DNA from: Petrosia ficiformis
Taxonomy: Eukaryota; Porifera; Demospongiae; Haplosclerida; Petrosiidae
Reading direction: 5' to 3'
DNA: 64,000 nt
NCBI GenBank assembly: GCA_947044365.1
Contig: OX345646.1
Span: 2,317,327 to 2,381,326 of the forward strand
The first letter of the stretch is position 1. Each line of letters starts with the position of its first letter. A model generated the notes under the pieces. It did not search any database, had not been told where the DNA came from, and was given only the letters and a program-made list of their open reading frames with translations. Positions 30,001 through 44,000 of the stretch are shown in pieces. The position numbers and the translations under genes are program-made.

Positions 30001-30598
30001 TTTATAAAGATACGAGTTTAATAATAATAATAATAATAATAATGAGTTTATTACTGATTAATAACTATAATCTGTTACAGGTCAAGATGTACCTAGTTGG
30101 TATATTCCCACTCCTGTAACTGAGTCCCCTTACCTCCTCCCTCCATGTGCGCTCACTATGTATAACTTTAGTGAACACAAAAGAGTTGGTGATACATGGG
30201 TGAGTCAACCATTTTATACCGGAACAGAAGGATACAAGCTAAACGTAGAAGTCGATGCTAATGGTTACGATAGTGGTACAGGTACACATGTAGGTGTCAC
30301 CGTTTTTTTAATGAAAGGTGAACATGATGAGAGCTTACAATGGCCTTTCAGTAGTAAGATTACTATTCAACTACTCAACTGGAGGGAGGATAAGGGACAT
30401 GTCGAGAAGACTGTCGATTACAATATACCAGTAGTAGATCATACAAGACTCGAACAACAAGACACAGATAGTGGATGGGGTGAACCTGAGTTCATATCTC
30501 ACAGTGATTTAGAATACAATGCTAATTATAACACTCAATTTATTAATGATGATAAATTGTGTTTTGTTGTATCTAAAATTACTATACACAAACATTAA
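27030..30598 (+). CDS. RING / TRAF-zinc-finger / coiled-coil protein with three MATH domains
   Basis: Five exons: 27030-27194, 27461-28064, 28387-28905, 29182-29694 and 30081-30598, all with GT-AG borders. They give 772 residues if the ATG at 27030 is used; an in-frame ATG at 26964 is possible. The RING starts CPVCLLVVREPHVLVCCGTH and finishes CPSC across intron 1. A TRAF-type zinc finger (IRCTNNRKGCEWVGELGDQE, with the H and final C after it) and a long coiled coil follow in exon 2. Exons 3, 4 and 5 each encode one MATH domain (FYS...GYK, THVSV, LMKG, LNW...KGHVxx, F(V/I)S, DTLCF). Exons 3 and 4 are symmetric (phase 1 at both ends) and 519 and 513 nt long. Classical TRAFs, cytosolic adaptors/E3 ligases of TNF- and Toll-type receptor signalling, have one MATH domain. 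The ligands here are unknown. An intact gene is likely. Confidence 0.88.
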
Positions 30599-30762
30599 TT
30601 ATTAGGTATTAATATTTTTGTTAATTAGATATAGTTTATTAAATTTAGTTTGTTCTTTTTGTCAATTAGATAGTTTAGTTATGCACATTTGAAAACACTT
30701 TATTAACATTAATTACTTAATAGTGTTTAAACTTTAAATAAAAGCATGGGTGTAGTATCACT

Positions 30763-30890
30763 TCAGCTGGTATTATCTTTGCTGTACTGTAAGCGCAATG
30801 AGATGGTAACACAAGTAATGTGTACAATGTGTATAAAGCGAATGTGTTCTTATTTTCAGATGTGGCTTGATCATGACATGTGTTATGAGG
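30763..30890. repeat. Dispersed repeat copy (inverse of 25770-25910)
   Basis: Shared blocks GAGATGGTAACACAAGTAATG, TGTTCTTATTTTCAG and CATGACATGTGTTATGAGGT match the inverse of the copy upstream of the TRAF-like gene, so related repeats bracket the gene in opposite orientation. No clear inverted ends within one copy. Confidence 0.5.
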
Positions 30891-30916
30891 TCTTTCCTGC
30901 TTTCAGTTGAAATCGT

Positions 30917-31100
30917 CACTAACATATTTAATAGAAAACAACATGGTCAGCTGTTGAAATTGAGCATTCGTAGTACAAACAATCAGAAAGGTTGTAAATG
31001 GGTGGGAGAGCTGGGTGATCAAGAGAGACATATTACTGATGAGTGTCTATATGAGGAGGTTACAGCTAGTGAAACTATATAATATGAAAGAAGAGGAATA
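30917..31100 (+). pseudogene. Stray duplicate of the TRAF zinc-finger part of exon 2
   Basis: NIFNRKQHGQLLKLSIRSTN and GCKWVGELGDQERHITDECL closely match exon 2 of the preceding gene (27519-27690). One zinc ligand is lost (RCTNN has become RSTNN), and a stop follows shortly after. Similarity ends near 31100 (ATATGAAAGAAGAGGAATA). It has no RING, coiled coil or MATH domain. It joins the dispersed repeat at 30763-30890 directly. Confidence 0.75.
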
Positions 31101-32040
31101 TAACTCCTCCCCAGTCATTTTGTATAATTATAATTAGGACTTCAATGTTCTTAATCAAGTCACAATAATTATAATAATTATTGGTAAAGTACATACATAT
31201 AATTGAAGTTTGAATAAAAATTAACCCAAAGGAGTGATAATTCTAATGTTGTCAGTTAAACATAAATTTTTTTCGTTTTCTTCAACCAGTAAAAATATTG
31301 TTACATAACAATAAACACAACAATTAACATTCTACATTATACATTATATTAAAACAAAACAGCTTAAACTAAAATGTAGCTATAAATTTTATACATAATA
31401 ATATTTTAGCAGAACTGTAACAGTACTACACAATAAAATTGTTTATGATTTCATGTCATTACTTGCATGTGTGTAATGTATATATTCTTTATATATTATC
31501 TGTTAATAATAAACAAGAATAATTAATTAGATAAATAAACTAAAGATATGAAACAATGAGTCAAACAGAAAAATACAGAAAACACTGTAAATGTGTTTTG
31601 GGAACAAAGAAACATTTTGAAAATCACCTATCTTGTGTTCATGGATATGTATATTAATGGCATATGGACAATTTTTATGTTAGGTCACTATGGTTCTTGG
31701 GCCCTTCAATTAAAACTGATATTTAATTCTTAGATAAAGTTATTCTTTTGACTGATTCAACATTTCATCAGCAATTCTTGTAAATGCTGGGTTGTGTTGT
31801 TTTTCAAATGTCAAGTGGAACTTCACTACTTCTATTTTTGGTTCAAGACTTTACACATCCATAATTGTAATGAATTATATGGGATTGGTTCTGTAGATCA
31901 TAAGATCTGTATACATATTAAAAACCCTCATGGCTATACCATTGTGAAGGGACCAAGATCCTTACTGGGTTAGGCCAACCAAGCAGTAAAAAAAATAACA
32001 TAAGAGAGAAGCAGAGAAACGTTTAAGAAAAGTCATGTAC
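31101..32040. other. Intergenic DNA between convergent genes
   Basis: AT-rich. On the - strand at 31743-31850 an open stretch reads LEPKIEVVKFHLTFEKQHNP ... MLNQSKE before a stop, and it could be an alternative 3' exon of the Roc-COR-like gene. The splice path to it would need a very small exon (31940-31964), so I do not call it. Confidence 0.35.
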
Positions 32041-32048
32041 CTTTCTGC

Positions 32049-35000
32049 TCAGTAGTATTTCTTAATGTTTGAACATCTGAGGAAGATGAAGAAAAAGTGT
32101 ATTCTGGTCCTGTGAATAGAAATACAACAACATAATCTTGTAAGATCTTCACAAAAATGAAATGCAAGAGTGACTATAGTGTTTACAATATCTGGTAGAC
32201 CAATGTTATGACCAATTAAAAAAATAGGTTTGGTTGGATATCTATCCACCCATGGAATTTCCTTTTTGTTTCCTATGTAATAAAGCTAAATAGTTAGCGA
32301 ACCATTAAAATAGTAGAAGGTAGCAGTTATCTACATTTAACTTATCCATCCAACTAATACATTAATAGAAAAAAAGGTTTTAAGACCAATGTGCATATAA
32401 ATGTAATAAAGGTTTTAAGACCAATGTGCATATAAGGTTTTAAGACCAATGTGCATATACCAAAGAATATTTATTTAATAGCAGTTATTATGTAATTAAC
32501 CTGAAGGAGTTTCAAACCAAGCAAGGTATCTTTCATCAGTTAGTTTAACAGGAGGAAGAGTCTTGTCTTCTGTGCATGTAGCGACCAGTATCCTTCCTTC
32601 ATGTGTCAGTTCTGCTGGATGTAGAGCGACAGACTTGTCATGCTGGTTCTGACAAGGAAATGTAGGGATAACCTGTGTTACAGAATCATCATAATAAAGA
32701 GTGCTGGCACATTTTGGTAGAACATCCTTTATTGCTTGAAGAACTCTACTGCAACCAATTCCAGGTAAACCTGTATAATAAATCTCCAGCCAATTATATG
32801 TATTTATCAAAACAACGCTTCCATTTAAACAGTGGGAATACAAATGAATGACATCTCTTCTTTGTTGTGTTGTCATATCCAAAGTAAAGAGTGGTTTGTT
32901 AACTCTCACTAACAAAGCAACCACTAAAGCAGGAAAGAGCCCCTAAAATTTTTAAGAGACAAATTTGTTGAATACAATAATTATATAAAGTAAAAATTAT
33001 TTGGTTGTTTAACATGAGTAGTGGTTACTGCAGTACTGAGCACGATTGTTGGTAATCATGTATGCATTCATTAAATTTGCGGATGCCATGAGAATATCTT
33101 GCAATATACTAATACATAAGTAATATTCTTATTTCTATATATCTTGCAAATATTTTAAAAATATTATTATGGCTTTCCCCACTATCAGTGGCATAGTCAG
33201 GAAATGATAATATTTCGGGGAGGGGGTGGGCATAAAAGAAATGAGCACATGAAGTGTGCAATGCATTTTCTCCTGATAATTATTATTCACGAGGGGCGTA
33301 ATTTTCATTGAATAGTGATATAGCATTGGAGTCAGCGAAGCAAATTGCAAATATCTTGGAGTTGTAAAGATGTGACTGCAGTGATATAATTATGAGAAAG
33401 AATAATTATTCCCGAATCAATAATAAACAGTAAGCATATCAATAGCACTTTGAAGTTAGGTTTGGGGGTAGGGTGGGGGGTTGGTTGGGGTTAGCATGTC
33501 TCCCCTGTGGCTGGCTACACCACTCAAAACTATTATAAATTATTCATGTTACATCATGGGGAGCAAACTCGATGGATATATCTAAACAAAGTTACATGTC
33601 TGCATAAATATTAGATATGAAAAGTAAACAGGGGAATAAGTAAGATTTGCAATAATTACTTAAATAGCTTATGATTATATCGAAGCTGGTGGTTTGTCCA
33701 AGAAATCATGCATGTATAATTCATGCCAAGCTCTTGATTGCTGCAGTTGCAGTAACAAATATTTTGTTAATTTAAAAGTTGATTTTTTTACAGTGATATA
33801 ATTAGTCAGGATTTGTTGTGAAACGTAAATGGAACCTTACCTGTGGTACTAAGGTGTTCTCAAATTGTAGAAACAGTTGTTCACACGTTTCCGATAATTT
33901 CTCTCTCTCTTCTTGAGAAGGAGGATAAATGGGTAAAGCACATGGGAGAAAGTAATGAATTGGAGCTTTTTTTTCAACTGGAGCAATGATATATAAATAC
34001 TGGAGGAGCAAAATGAGGTCTTCCTTTGTGAAGATATCGGGTACAAACTTGAGAGATAGATATTCAAGTAATTCTTCAGTGAAAAGACCATCACAACTTA
34101 TCTTTTGTTGCATGTCAGGTGAAAGAGGGATACTCACTCCACGAGGGTTGTTGATAAAAGACATTCTAATGAGTGAGGTGACCATGTCAAGGAGATATTG
34201 TGGGTTAGTGAACACCACACGAGGAAGAATAGGGAAGTAAAGGAACAAACCAAAAGAGTGTAAATATGTGATACACCTATCAATTTCACTTTTTGCTATG
34301 CCTACCTTTCTGGCTATTTCTTGACATAAACTTATATCCACAATGCCATGAGCTACTTTGTGGGACTCTTCTGTCACCATAATCTCAAACATGTACCAGC
34401 GAAGTGGAAGCTGAATGCTAACAGCAACACCTATATTGTCAGTGATACGATGACGAATTTCAGATGATATACTTTCTCGATTCTTTTTACACAAATTATC
34501 AACAGGAAATATGAGCTCTTCATTCTGTGCATTATAAAACACAAGATACTCCTTATATTCTCTGAGAGCATGAATCAGCTGTCTATTCTTGTCTTCAAGT
34601 GGCTCAATGGATTTTTTGAAGATGCTCTTTACTCCATGAGTATGATTCTCATATGTACCGATAATAAAAAAACGGGGTTTAACCTTTTCGAGGTTCATCC
34701 TGTTTTTAATAGTAAACTTTGAAGAGATGATAGAATGAACGTATGATACAGTATGCTGTAGACATGTCAACTGAAGTGCAACTGGTTGTGCTAGCTGTTT
34801 GCCTTCAATGGAATAAACGAAGGAAGGCTTATCTGTAAGACGTTGTGTTAATTTCAGGACAATGACATTGGTTATATTGTCATGCATGAAGGCTCTAGAC
34901 ACATCTGAAAACTGTGGCTGTCCACCACCATCTAAAACTTGTATCCAAGTTGATTCAGACATTGCATTTGAGGTTTCACTAGGATGCATTAATTGAACAA

Positions 35001-38000
35001 CCTCATTTGATAGACACGAGGAATCTGGATGCACATTACCATCAGCATCTATAGCTGTGCTACTGGTTTCTACTGCTGTTGAATTTTCACTCAAAAGTGG
35101 AACTGCATTTGCAGTAAATATTGTGGTGTCAATGGAAATATCCGGTTTAACGGTATTACATTTCTTGTCAGGAGAAGCAAGTAATGGAGCAGTTTGTGCT
35201 AACATTAATGCCAGCTCTTTGACACCAACTACAGCCCATTCATTCTCCTCTTCTTGACCTGCTATTCTTGATCTCTCAATTGCACGAATTGGACAATTAC
35301 AAATTGAGGTGCTGTTATATTGTTTGGGTGCTGGCCAGTTGAAAAGAAGGTGTAGAAATGCTGTCTTTCCAACTGCAGGAGGACCCATGATTGAAAGCTT
35401 GAGTATATGTATTTCCACATATCCTTCTTGCATTGCATTAGACAAAATTGCTCTGTTTTCTATAAACAGGAAAGGTTTGTATAATAGTGTTTGACGAAAC
35501 ATTTGCTTTAATTTGCATAAATTATGATTTATGGATCTTCAACTATTAGATTGTGTTGATGAATTGAAGGGCTCAGAATCATAGTACACTAACCCAAAAT
35601 CAACTACTGGAAATTGAAAGAAAAAATTCCATTAATGCAATAGTATGCCATACTACCACATGAAATATGTTTAATTTCCTTAATTTTTATCTGTACCTGA
35701 AACACATTTTGAGATGGCTTTCATGTTAACCTGGGTATACTACTGTTTTGTGGGTTAGTATACTATGGTTCGGTTCTCAGTCTCTTAATTATAACTATAA
35801 TTATTGTTGCATGATAAATACCTATGGCTTATCAGATAATGCATGATATAAAAAATAATTATTATGTAGATGTACAATGACCGACAAAACTGAACTAACC
35901 TGTTTCAGCAAACAGTTTACTCATTCTGTGTGATGATGCCAACACTCTAAGGGCCAGACAACTCTATGGTATGAAACACATAAATAATAATACTAATAAT
36001 AATTATTCTATTTCAATTTGAAGCAAGTTCATTCACATGAATCTAAGTGTTATATACATAACTATTTATATGACAAAAAGTTTTAGAATGGACATGTAGA
36101 GTCAATATTTGCAGGTGCTTCACAGTGTTTTGTTAACTGATGCAAATATTTCACTGCATAAAAAAGGAACTTCATTTCATTAAAAAACTGTACTTAAAAA
36201 CTGATCAATTTAATGAAATGTTTAATATTAAAACAAGATTATTTTGAGCTAGCAACATTTATCACCTCTTCATTAATAACAAGTATGTCAGCTCCAGCAT
36301 TTATCAAGTACTTTGCTATCCTGAAATTATTTAGCTTTGTTGCCAAGTGAAGGGGTGTCTTTTTATCCTGAATGTAAATAAATATTAAGAATCATAAAAG
36401 TTGACTAACAACAATAAATTATGATTATCACTTCGAATATCAATTTACATATAATTATATTAATTATTGTCTCATTTTATAATTAATAACATTGAAAAGT
36501 AGTAGCATATATATGTGTACAATATCTATTACATATAATTATACTACTTCTGAAACATATATTTCAGAATGTTGATCCGTCATTGCAATGAATTTTCTTA
36601 TGTTGTATATACATAATGTCAAATGTTTGCAGAATAACTATGCAAAGCAACACAAGTCAAATTATAATTACAAATTTACATGTTAGAGGAAAGTCAAAAG
36701 CTCACATTTGCTGGAGAGTGAAGTGATGGCGCTCATACTACTGAGCTATGATAATGTCTATACAATACACAAAGAGGATATACTCACATTGTTGGTAGAA
36801 AGTATATTTCCATCTGCGTTCACAAGGATTTCTACAGTATTAAGATCTTCGTTTTTTACAGCAATGTGCAAAGGTGTGTTACCATTCTACAATGGGATGA
36901 AACAATATTAATTACAGTCAACAATAGATAATCAATAAACAGTACAAAGCGTCTCAGAAAAATCCAATTATGATTATCCTATTCCATTCGTATTAAAATT
37001 ATTAGGTGAACTATTAGTTTGCAATGAGAAAGAAGGTAATAGTGTTTGGATTACAAATTAATTTGTCTATATTACTGCATCGTAAATATTAGACAACTAA
37101 TAAACATGATCTTAATTTAAAACAATTATAACTGTAATTGTATTTTCCAATTATATTAATGACTTATATATATGTTCAATATAATTATATTATAATATAA
37201 TAAATCTAATTATTATAGAAATGATCATGATTTCAGCCATACCTTATCAACTACATCTAGTTTAGCTCCGTTTCTTATTAGTACCTTCATGACATCTTTT
37301 TGTCCTCTCCCTGCTGCTATATGAAGTGCAGTTTGATTATTCTAAATAAGGGAGTATAGAAAATACTACTAACTTGTATTGTGAGTATAATTATGTGCCA
37401 CTCTTACTAATTATAACATAATGTGTAATGAATGATACATGTGTAAAGATATTATTATGAAAATGGTGTTGGTAAAAGATTGTTGGTCATCTGAAACAAA
37501 AGTGATGATCATTTTTCTGAAGTAACTGTGGTAGTTTTAGGTGCCGCTCTCTATGCAAAGAGGGTGGGTCTCAAAACTAGTTATGGTGAATGTGAAGGAC
37601 CTTTAGTACTTACTATAGCAAATACTTTCGAGAAGGCTTCATTGAACAATATTATATAATTATAAAGTATTTACATACAAAATGACATTATGACAAAATA
37701 ACTATTGAAATGCATACATGCATGTTTGCTTAGTTTGATATTACTCGTTTTACATCCACTGTAATTATATATAGTGGAACCTCACTATTCCAAGCTCACA
37801 GAAATGAGGACACCTCTGCATTGAGGACACTTCAAAATACTTTGCTTCACCCCTGAAATGAGGACAACCCTTTAATCAGGAGAGTTTACTTGGTGTGTCC
37901 AGAACAGCAAGGCTCCACTGTAATATATTTCAATGTCTTTAACAAAATGCATATAAAACAAACATACTTACATTGTCGGTAGAATGTATGTTTCCACCTG

Positions 38001-41000
38001 CATTTACCAGTATTTGCACGATATCTTCATGTCCATTACATGTAGCAATGTGCATAGGTGTGTCACCATACTTCAAAGAAGATAAATATTAGTAAGTAAA
38101 GACAAAATTGTATATATACTTCATGCTTATGGAATTTGGATTCTGTAATTTAGAGTGCAGCTACTAGTTAGGTGCATGTATACTTTTTCTCAAGTCTCCA
38201 AAACTCGGAAAATAATTATAGAACCTGTGAGATTTACTGAGCTACAATATTAATATTTCTGAAATACACAACCTGAAGATCTTTAGCTATAAAGGTTGCC
38301 ATGACGTAATACAGTGTTTAGACAATTATAATGACAGTACAAAAGTCAAAGAAAATAGTACATTATAGTTGATAATTTTACAAAGTTGAAGAAGATCTTT
38401 TTGCAAAATATTCTGCTTATTATTTATGGTTGCAGATATCAGAGAAAACTGTAGAAATACTGCAATGTGAATGCAACTGCAGTTGTGATGTTATTTCATA
38501 CACAACTCCATCAGTATATGTTCTTTGAATGTGTGGATTTAATATTTGTTCAATTACTATAGTTATAGACACTTATAAATTTATGTATCACTGAGTTACC
38601 AAACTTGAGTTGACCTCATTGCATTAAAATGAATAATTCATACTGTACAGTGTATTTTATTTGTGGAATGTCAGTATAAACAAGAGCTACTGAGTCCTGC
38701 AAAGCGGTGCAAAGGAGTGTCGTACTTTGGTGTATTTTGCAATCCATCTGCTGTCGAATGATGTTTTGTGAATTTCTTAATATGGAAAATACAATTACCC
38801 ATCAAGTAAGTGCAATAAAAATTCTTACTAGAAGTTACATCCCACAACCCACAAAGTTCACACAAATGCTAAGCAGCATATCCATATTATAGGGATTTGA
38901 TGCCTGGAGACAACAGTTGGATATACAACTTTTGTCCTCCTTTGTACTGCTTTGGGATGCTCATAAACTCCCAGTATACTGTCACGAGAAAAATGATACA
39001 TTATGTGAAAAATAACACCCAAACATTATATATTCACTCACATCATCAGCTGAATTTACTTCAAATTTATTTTGTAAGAAACTGTCAACTAACTCAGCGT
39101 TTCCGACTTTGACAATCGCATGGAAACACGACCGACTTTCCTGTATTGATTAATATTATAATCTATAATCATACAATTGTAAAGTTACAAATCAGTACAA
39201 TAAGATGCTATTCATAGTGGAGGTTTCTTGAACTTTATTGTAACACAATAAATTTACTCTTGAAAAGAACGTTTCGGCCAGCTTATGAACTGAAGGCTGA
39301 AGAAGGCCCTCAGGCCGAAATATTCTTTTCAAGAATAAATTTATTGTGTTACTATGAAGTTCAAGAGATCTCTACTATGAATACTGAAAACACAATATGG
39401 AACCTTTATGGAATGCTGTAAGACACACACATATACAATTCCATACATAATACAGTAAAACTCCTCTAAAGAGGACACGATTGGGATGGCCCTTTTGTCC
39501 TTTATATATAACAAGGTGTCCTTATCTCCGAGGTTAACATGTGATAACATGTGGCAAGCACATGTGCAGTTCACACTCATGTACTTTTGTTATGGCTAGT
39601 CGATCTATAGTTGGACCTCAGGAAACTGAAATGTTGGAAATGAATTCGTATATAAGAGGATACCATGTTTACAAAGTGGTATGGGAAGCAACTTGTGGTG
39701 ACGTGCTACGTTTGGAAAGGGAATACAATAATAAACGAAGACAGATTTGTTGTGGCTGTTCTAAACTAGAGAGAGTTATTCAGTCTCGAGCTCTTTTTGT
39801 ACAAATGTAAAAACATGGGATATATATTATTTATACGAATGTTGTTTTTATAACTTTCAAAAAAAAGTTGTCAGAGTATTTCTATAAATGGGGTGTGACT
39901 GGCCTCCATTGTACGGATTAGTGGGGTGTTCGAATGTGAGGGGTTGCAACAGTATTGAGTTCAATGACAGGTCAGTTAGGACTGTGGCAGCTGTCCGTTA
40001 TATAGTGGATGTCTGCAACTCAGGGCTGTTCGTTAAGAGGGGTTTTACTGTTACAGCAATTAAAACATTTTGAATATCTATTTATAGCTACTTAATCACT
40101 ATAGTAATTATTATAGATTGCTATTAGACACAAGGTTGACTACATAAGGTACAAGGTGTTATTATGATATGCAACTGAGAAGCTTGTGTCTATAATAGTT
40201 TGTCCAGCTCTGTGACGGCAACTCTTAAAGCAGTTAGGTCTTTGAGAGAGTTAGAATGAGCTAGGTGTGTTTGAGATTAGTGTAATCTTACAGTCCTTTA
40301 CCATCAAGGGGTCTGGTGGCTCCAGATAGTAAGATTGTCTGAATAGATATCAGAAGGTCCTGGGATACTTCATCAATTGATTGTCATGCCAACCGGTCAA
40401 TAGATATGTCCTCGACTCCTCAACCTACAACAAATTACTCATATTATGAAACTTGGTTCAGCTGATGCCATGTTTGTCTTACTGGATCCAAACATTTATT
40501 ATGGAATAGAAAGGAAATTGATTACAGTAATGAATGATTTACTGCTATTCTGATAAACCGGTACTTACTATAGATATGTACCGATAACTGATATTGATAT
40601 CTACTTTCTGGTCAATGAGCATTTTCTCAATAATTATGAGTATCATAAAAGTAATTAATGATGCTATAATCACAACAAATGACTTTATCAGTGTTTCCCC
40701 CCAAAGGGTGGTACCATGGTGGTCCCCCACTCTTTAGTCTTGCTCCTCCCTTTAAATTAAAGTTTATACTGAAAAACACTGTTTTATAACACTGTTGACT
40801 AAACATCGTGTACCACTGATGCACTCCTCAACCCTTAATATTTATGCTGGGCGAAACACTGAGTACACTTTTTATAATATCGGTGAAATCAGTCAAAACT
40901 AATTGATATCAATATTTGAAATAATGACCAAAAATGATTGATATTAATTACTAATCTGATTATCGGTGCATCACTAATAATTATTGATTATGTCATTATT

Positions 41001-44000
41001 ACCCTGGCTGAATTAGTCCATTGTGGATCCATTAGTTCATGAGTCAGAAGAGTACGAACAGCTTCATAATTTTCCCAAAAACAGGCATGGTATAAACTGT
41101 TATTCTAATGTGTGCAAAAAAAATGATGATGATTGATTTAATTCAGTTTTTCATTTTATTTTTGTTTTAATTCCTGTTAATCAGTTGGGGTATGCACGTG
41201 TTACTTATAGTGATACTACTATGTCTATTGTTACTCAGTATGAGCTAACTTTTGACTTGTTATTTCACCCAAGGATTCAACAGCATCATGAACTATAAGA
41301 CATTAAAGTTGTTTAAGGTTTAGAAAAATATTTAGAAAACCCCTCACATTCATGTTTCTTTTTTTCATTTTAAGTCTGTATAAGTACCTGGATCAGCACT
41401 CACTCTAGTGTTTCTATTTTTGACTGTTATTCTATTGGTTACATAGATTGCTGTAGGCCCCACCCAGCATTGGGTGTTATTGACAATTATACCCTGATGT
41501 GACTATTGCATTAAGTAAAATTGTGTCATTATAATGACGTACATCAAAGAAACTGCTAGTGCTACAAATCAGATAAAGCACAATGATTTTAGTTATAACA
41601 CAGTGGTTTTAGCTATTGTAAAGTCTGCAACTTCCCAACTATGAAAACTAAATGACTATAACTGACTCTGATAAACTAATTATAACTGACTGAGAAACTA
41701 ACTCGCTAACTGGAAAAACAAAAACGTACAAGTCTATTTATACATAGTCTAACCAAAACTATTTAATTAATTATCTAATCAAAGTACAAAGTACAAAGTC
41801 CAAGGGATACTACATCTCCCCCCAGCTCTGGTGGACACTGTTCAACCAGACTCCATATCGATCAGGTGGTTTTGTTTCTCTTGAACTTCTCCGTGGTTGA
41901 CATGTATGACCTGAAGTACTAGACTGTGTAGTGGGTGGTGTTCCATTTACACTCGAGTGTTCGTCATGACTTGGGAGTCTGTTTAAGTCACGTCGATTTC
42001 TTCTGACCACTCCTGTGGATGTTTGCACTTCGTATGATCTTGGTCCTTGTTCGTTTTCCACTTCTCCAGAAACTCCTTGATCAGATATCCACACTTCATC
42101 TCCAGGTTCTAAAATCCCTTGTTCAGATGCCTTATGTCGAATATCATAGTTTTCTTTCTGTTTGTTTTTCAACTCTTTATCTCTCTTCCTGAGCTCTTTA
42201 CTGTTTGGCAGTTTTGGTTGAAGTTGTTGTAGTTGGATGGGTACAGTGGCTCTCAAGGCTCTCCCCATTAATAACTCCGCTGGACTGTAGCCTAGTTTCA
42301 GGGGAGTGGAACGATAAGCCAGTAGGGCTAAATATGGATCCTTGGATCTTTTAAGTAATCCTTTCACTGTTTGGACAGCTCTTTCCGATTCCCCATTTGT
42401 TTGTGGAAAACGTGGGCTACTGGTAATATGGTTAAATTTGTAGTCCCTTGCAAATTGGGCAAACTCAACTGATGAATATTGTGGTCCATTGTCAGATACT
42501 ACTGTCTGGGGGATGCCATGTCTTGCAAATATGGACTTAAGGTGATTAATAACACCTCTGGAGGTAGTTGAAGATAGTTTTGCTATCTCAATAAATCTGG
42601 AGTAGTAATCTACCACCAATAAGTATGATACTTGTTTCCATTCAAAAAGATCAGTTCCGACTTTTTGCCAAGGCGTATCTGGTAATTCTGAAGGACATAA
42701 CGGTTCAAATCGTGGTCGTTGAAACTGACAACATACTCTACACTTTTTGATGTATTCTTCTATATCTGTATTGATTCCAGGCCACCAAACTGAGCAGCGG
42801 GCTCTTTCCTTACTTTTGTGAATTCCTTGATGACCTGAGTGTAATTGTGACATCACTTCCTGCTGAAGGTCTTTTGGGATCACTATTCTGTTACCTTTCA
42901 GTATTAGTCCATTATGAATTGACAAATCTCCAAATTTCAAACCCTTGTTCCTTCTCTTCCCTTGCTGAATTTCCTTTTTCCATTTCTGTAGTGTCTGGTC
43001 TTTTTCTTGATGTTCCTTTATCTCAGCTAGTCTTCTATCTGTTGCTGGTAAATGTCTCACTATGAGATTGATATATGCTTCTGTCTCTTCTTGTAATCCC
43101 GAAATTCCCGTATTTGGTAATGGCGATCTTGATAGGAAATCAGCAGTATTAAGTTCTTTTCCAGGAACATGTTTAATGTCATATTGGTATCTCATCATCC
43201 GGAGGCGGAATCTTTGTATTCTTATAGGTAACTCTTCCAAGTTTTTTGTTGACAGCAAAGGGACTAACGGTTTATGGTCCGTTTCTAGTAAAAACTTGGA
43301 CCCTAAAAGGTATTGATTGAGCCTCTCACAGGCCCAGGTCAGTGCCAGTGCCTCTTTTTCTATTTGGGCATATCTCTGTTCACATTCGGTCATAGCTCTT
43401 GATATATATACGATCGGTCTCAAACTTCCATCTAGTTGTTCCTGCTGCAACACGGCTCCTAATCCATACGCAGAAGCATCAGCAGACACTATTGTATGTC
43501 TATCTGGTTCAAATAGTGCTAAGCATTTTTCTGTACATAATGATTCTTTCAGTTCTACGAATGCCTTCTCTTGGTCTGGACCCCAATACCACTGTTTCTT
43601 ATTTGAGAGTAGTTCTCGGATCGGCTTAGTTCGTTCTGCTAGTTGTGGTGAAAATTTGTTCAACTGGTTCAACATCCCTAGAAATCGCCTTGTTTCCGAT
43701 ACATTGGTGGGTCTTGGAACATTTTGAATTGCTTTCGTTTTTTCCGGGTCCGGTGATACCCCCTTTTCATTTACGATATGACCAAGGAAAGAAATCTCAG
43801 TAGCATAAAATTGGCATTTCTCTTTATTGAGGGTCACTCCTTCCTTCTTCAGTTTTTTCAAAACTGTGACGAGTCGTCTATGATGTTCTTCTTCTGTTTT
43901 CCCATATATCAGCAGATCATCAATCAGTCCAACCACTCCGTCACATTCGCTTAAGATTTCCAACATCTTTTTCTGAAATAGTTCCGGTGCTGAGGAAATG

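Noticed and set aside
31740..31964. Alternative 3' exons of the Roc-COR-like gene
   Set aside because: The open stretch needs a 25-nt exon to be reached in frame; the simpler terminal exon at 32049-32272 completes the frame without it.
32340..32460. Three direct repeats that could suggest a CRISPR-like array
   Set aside because: Only three copies, no regular spacers and an intronic eukaryotic context; it is a short tandem duplication.
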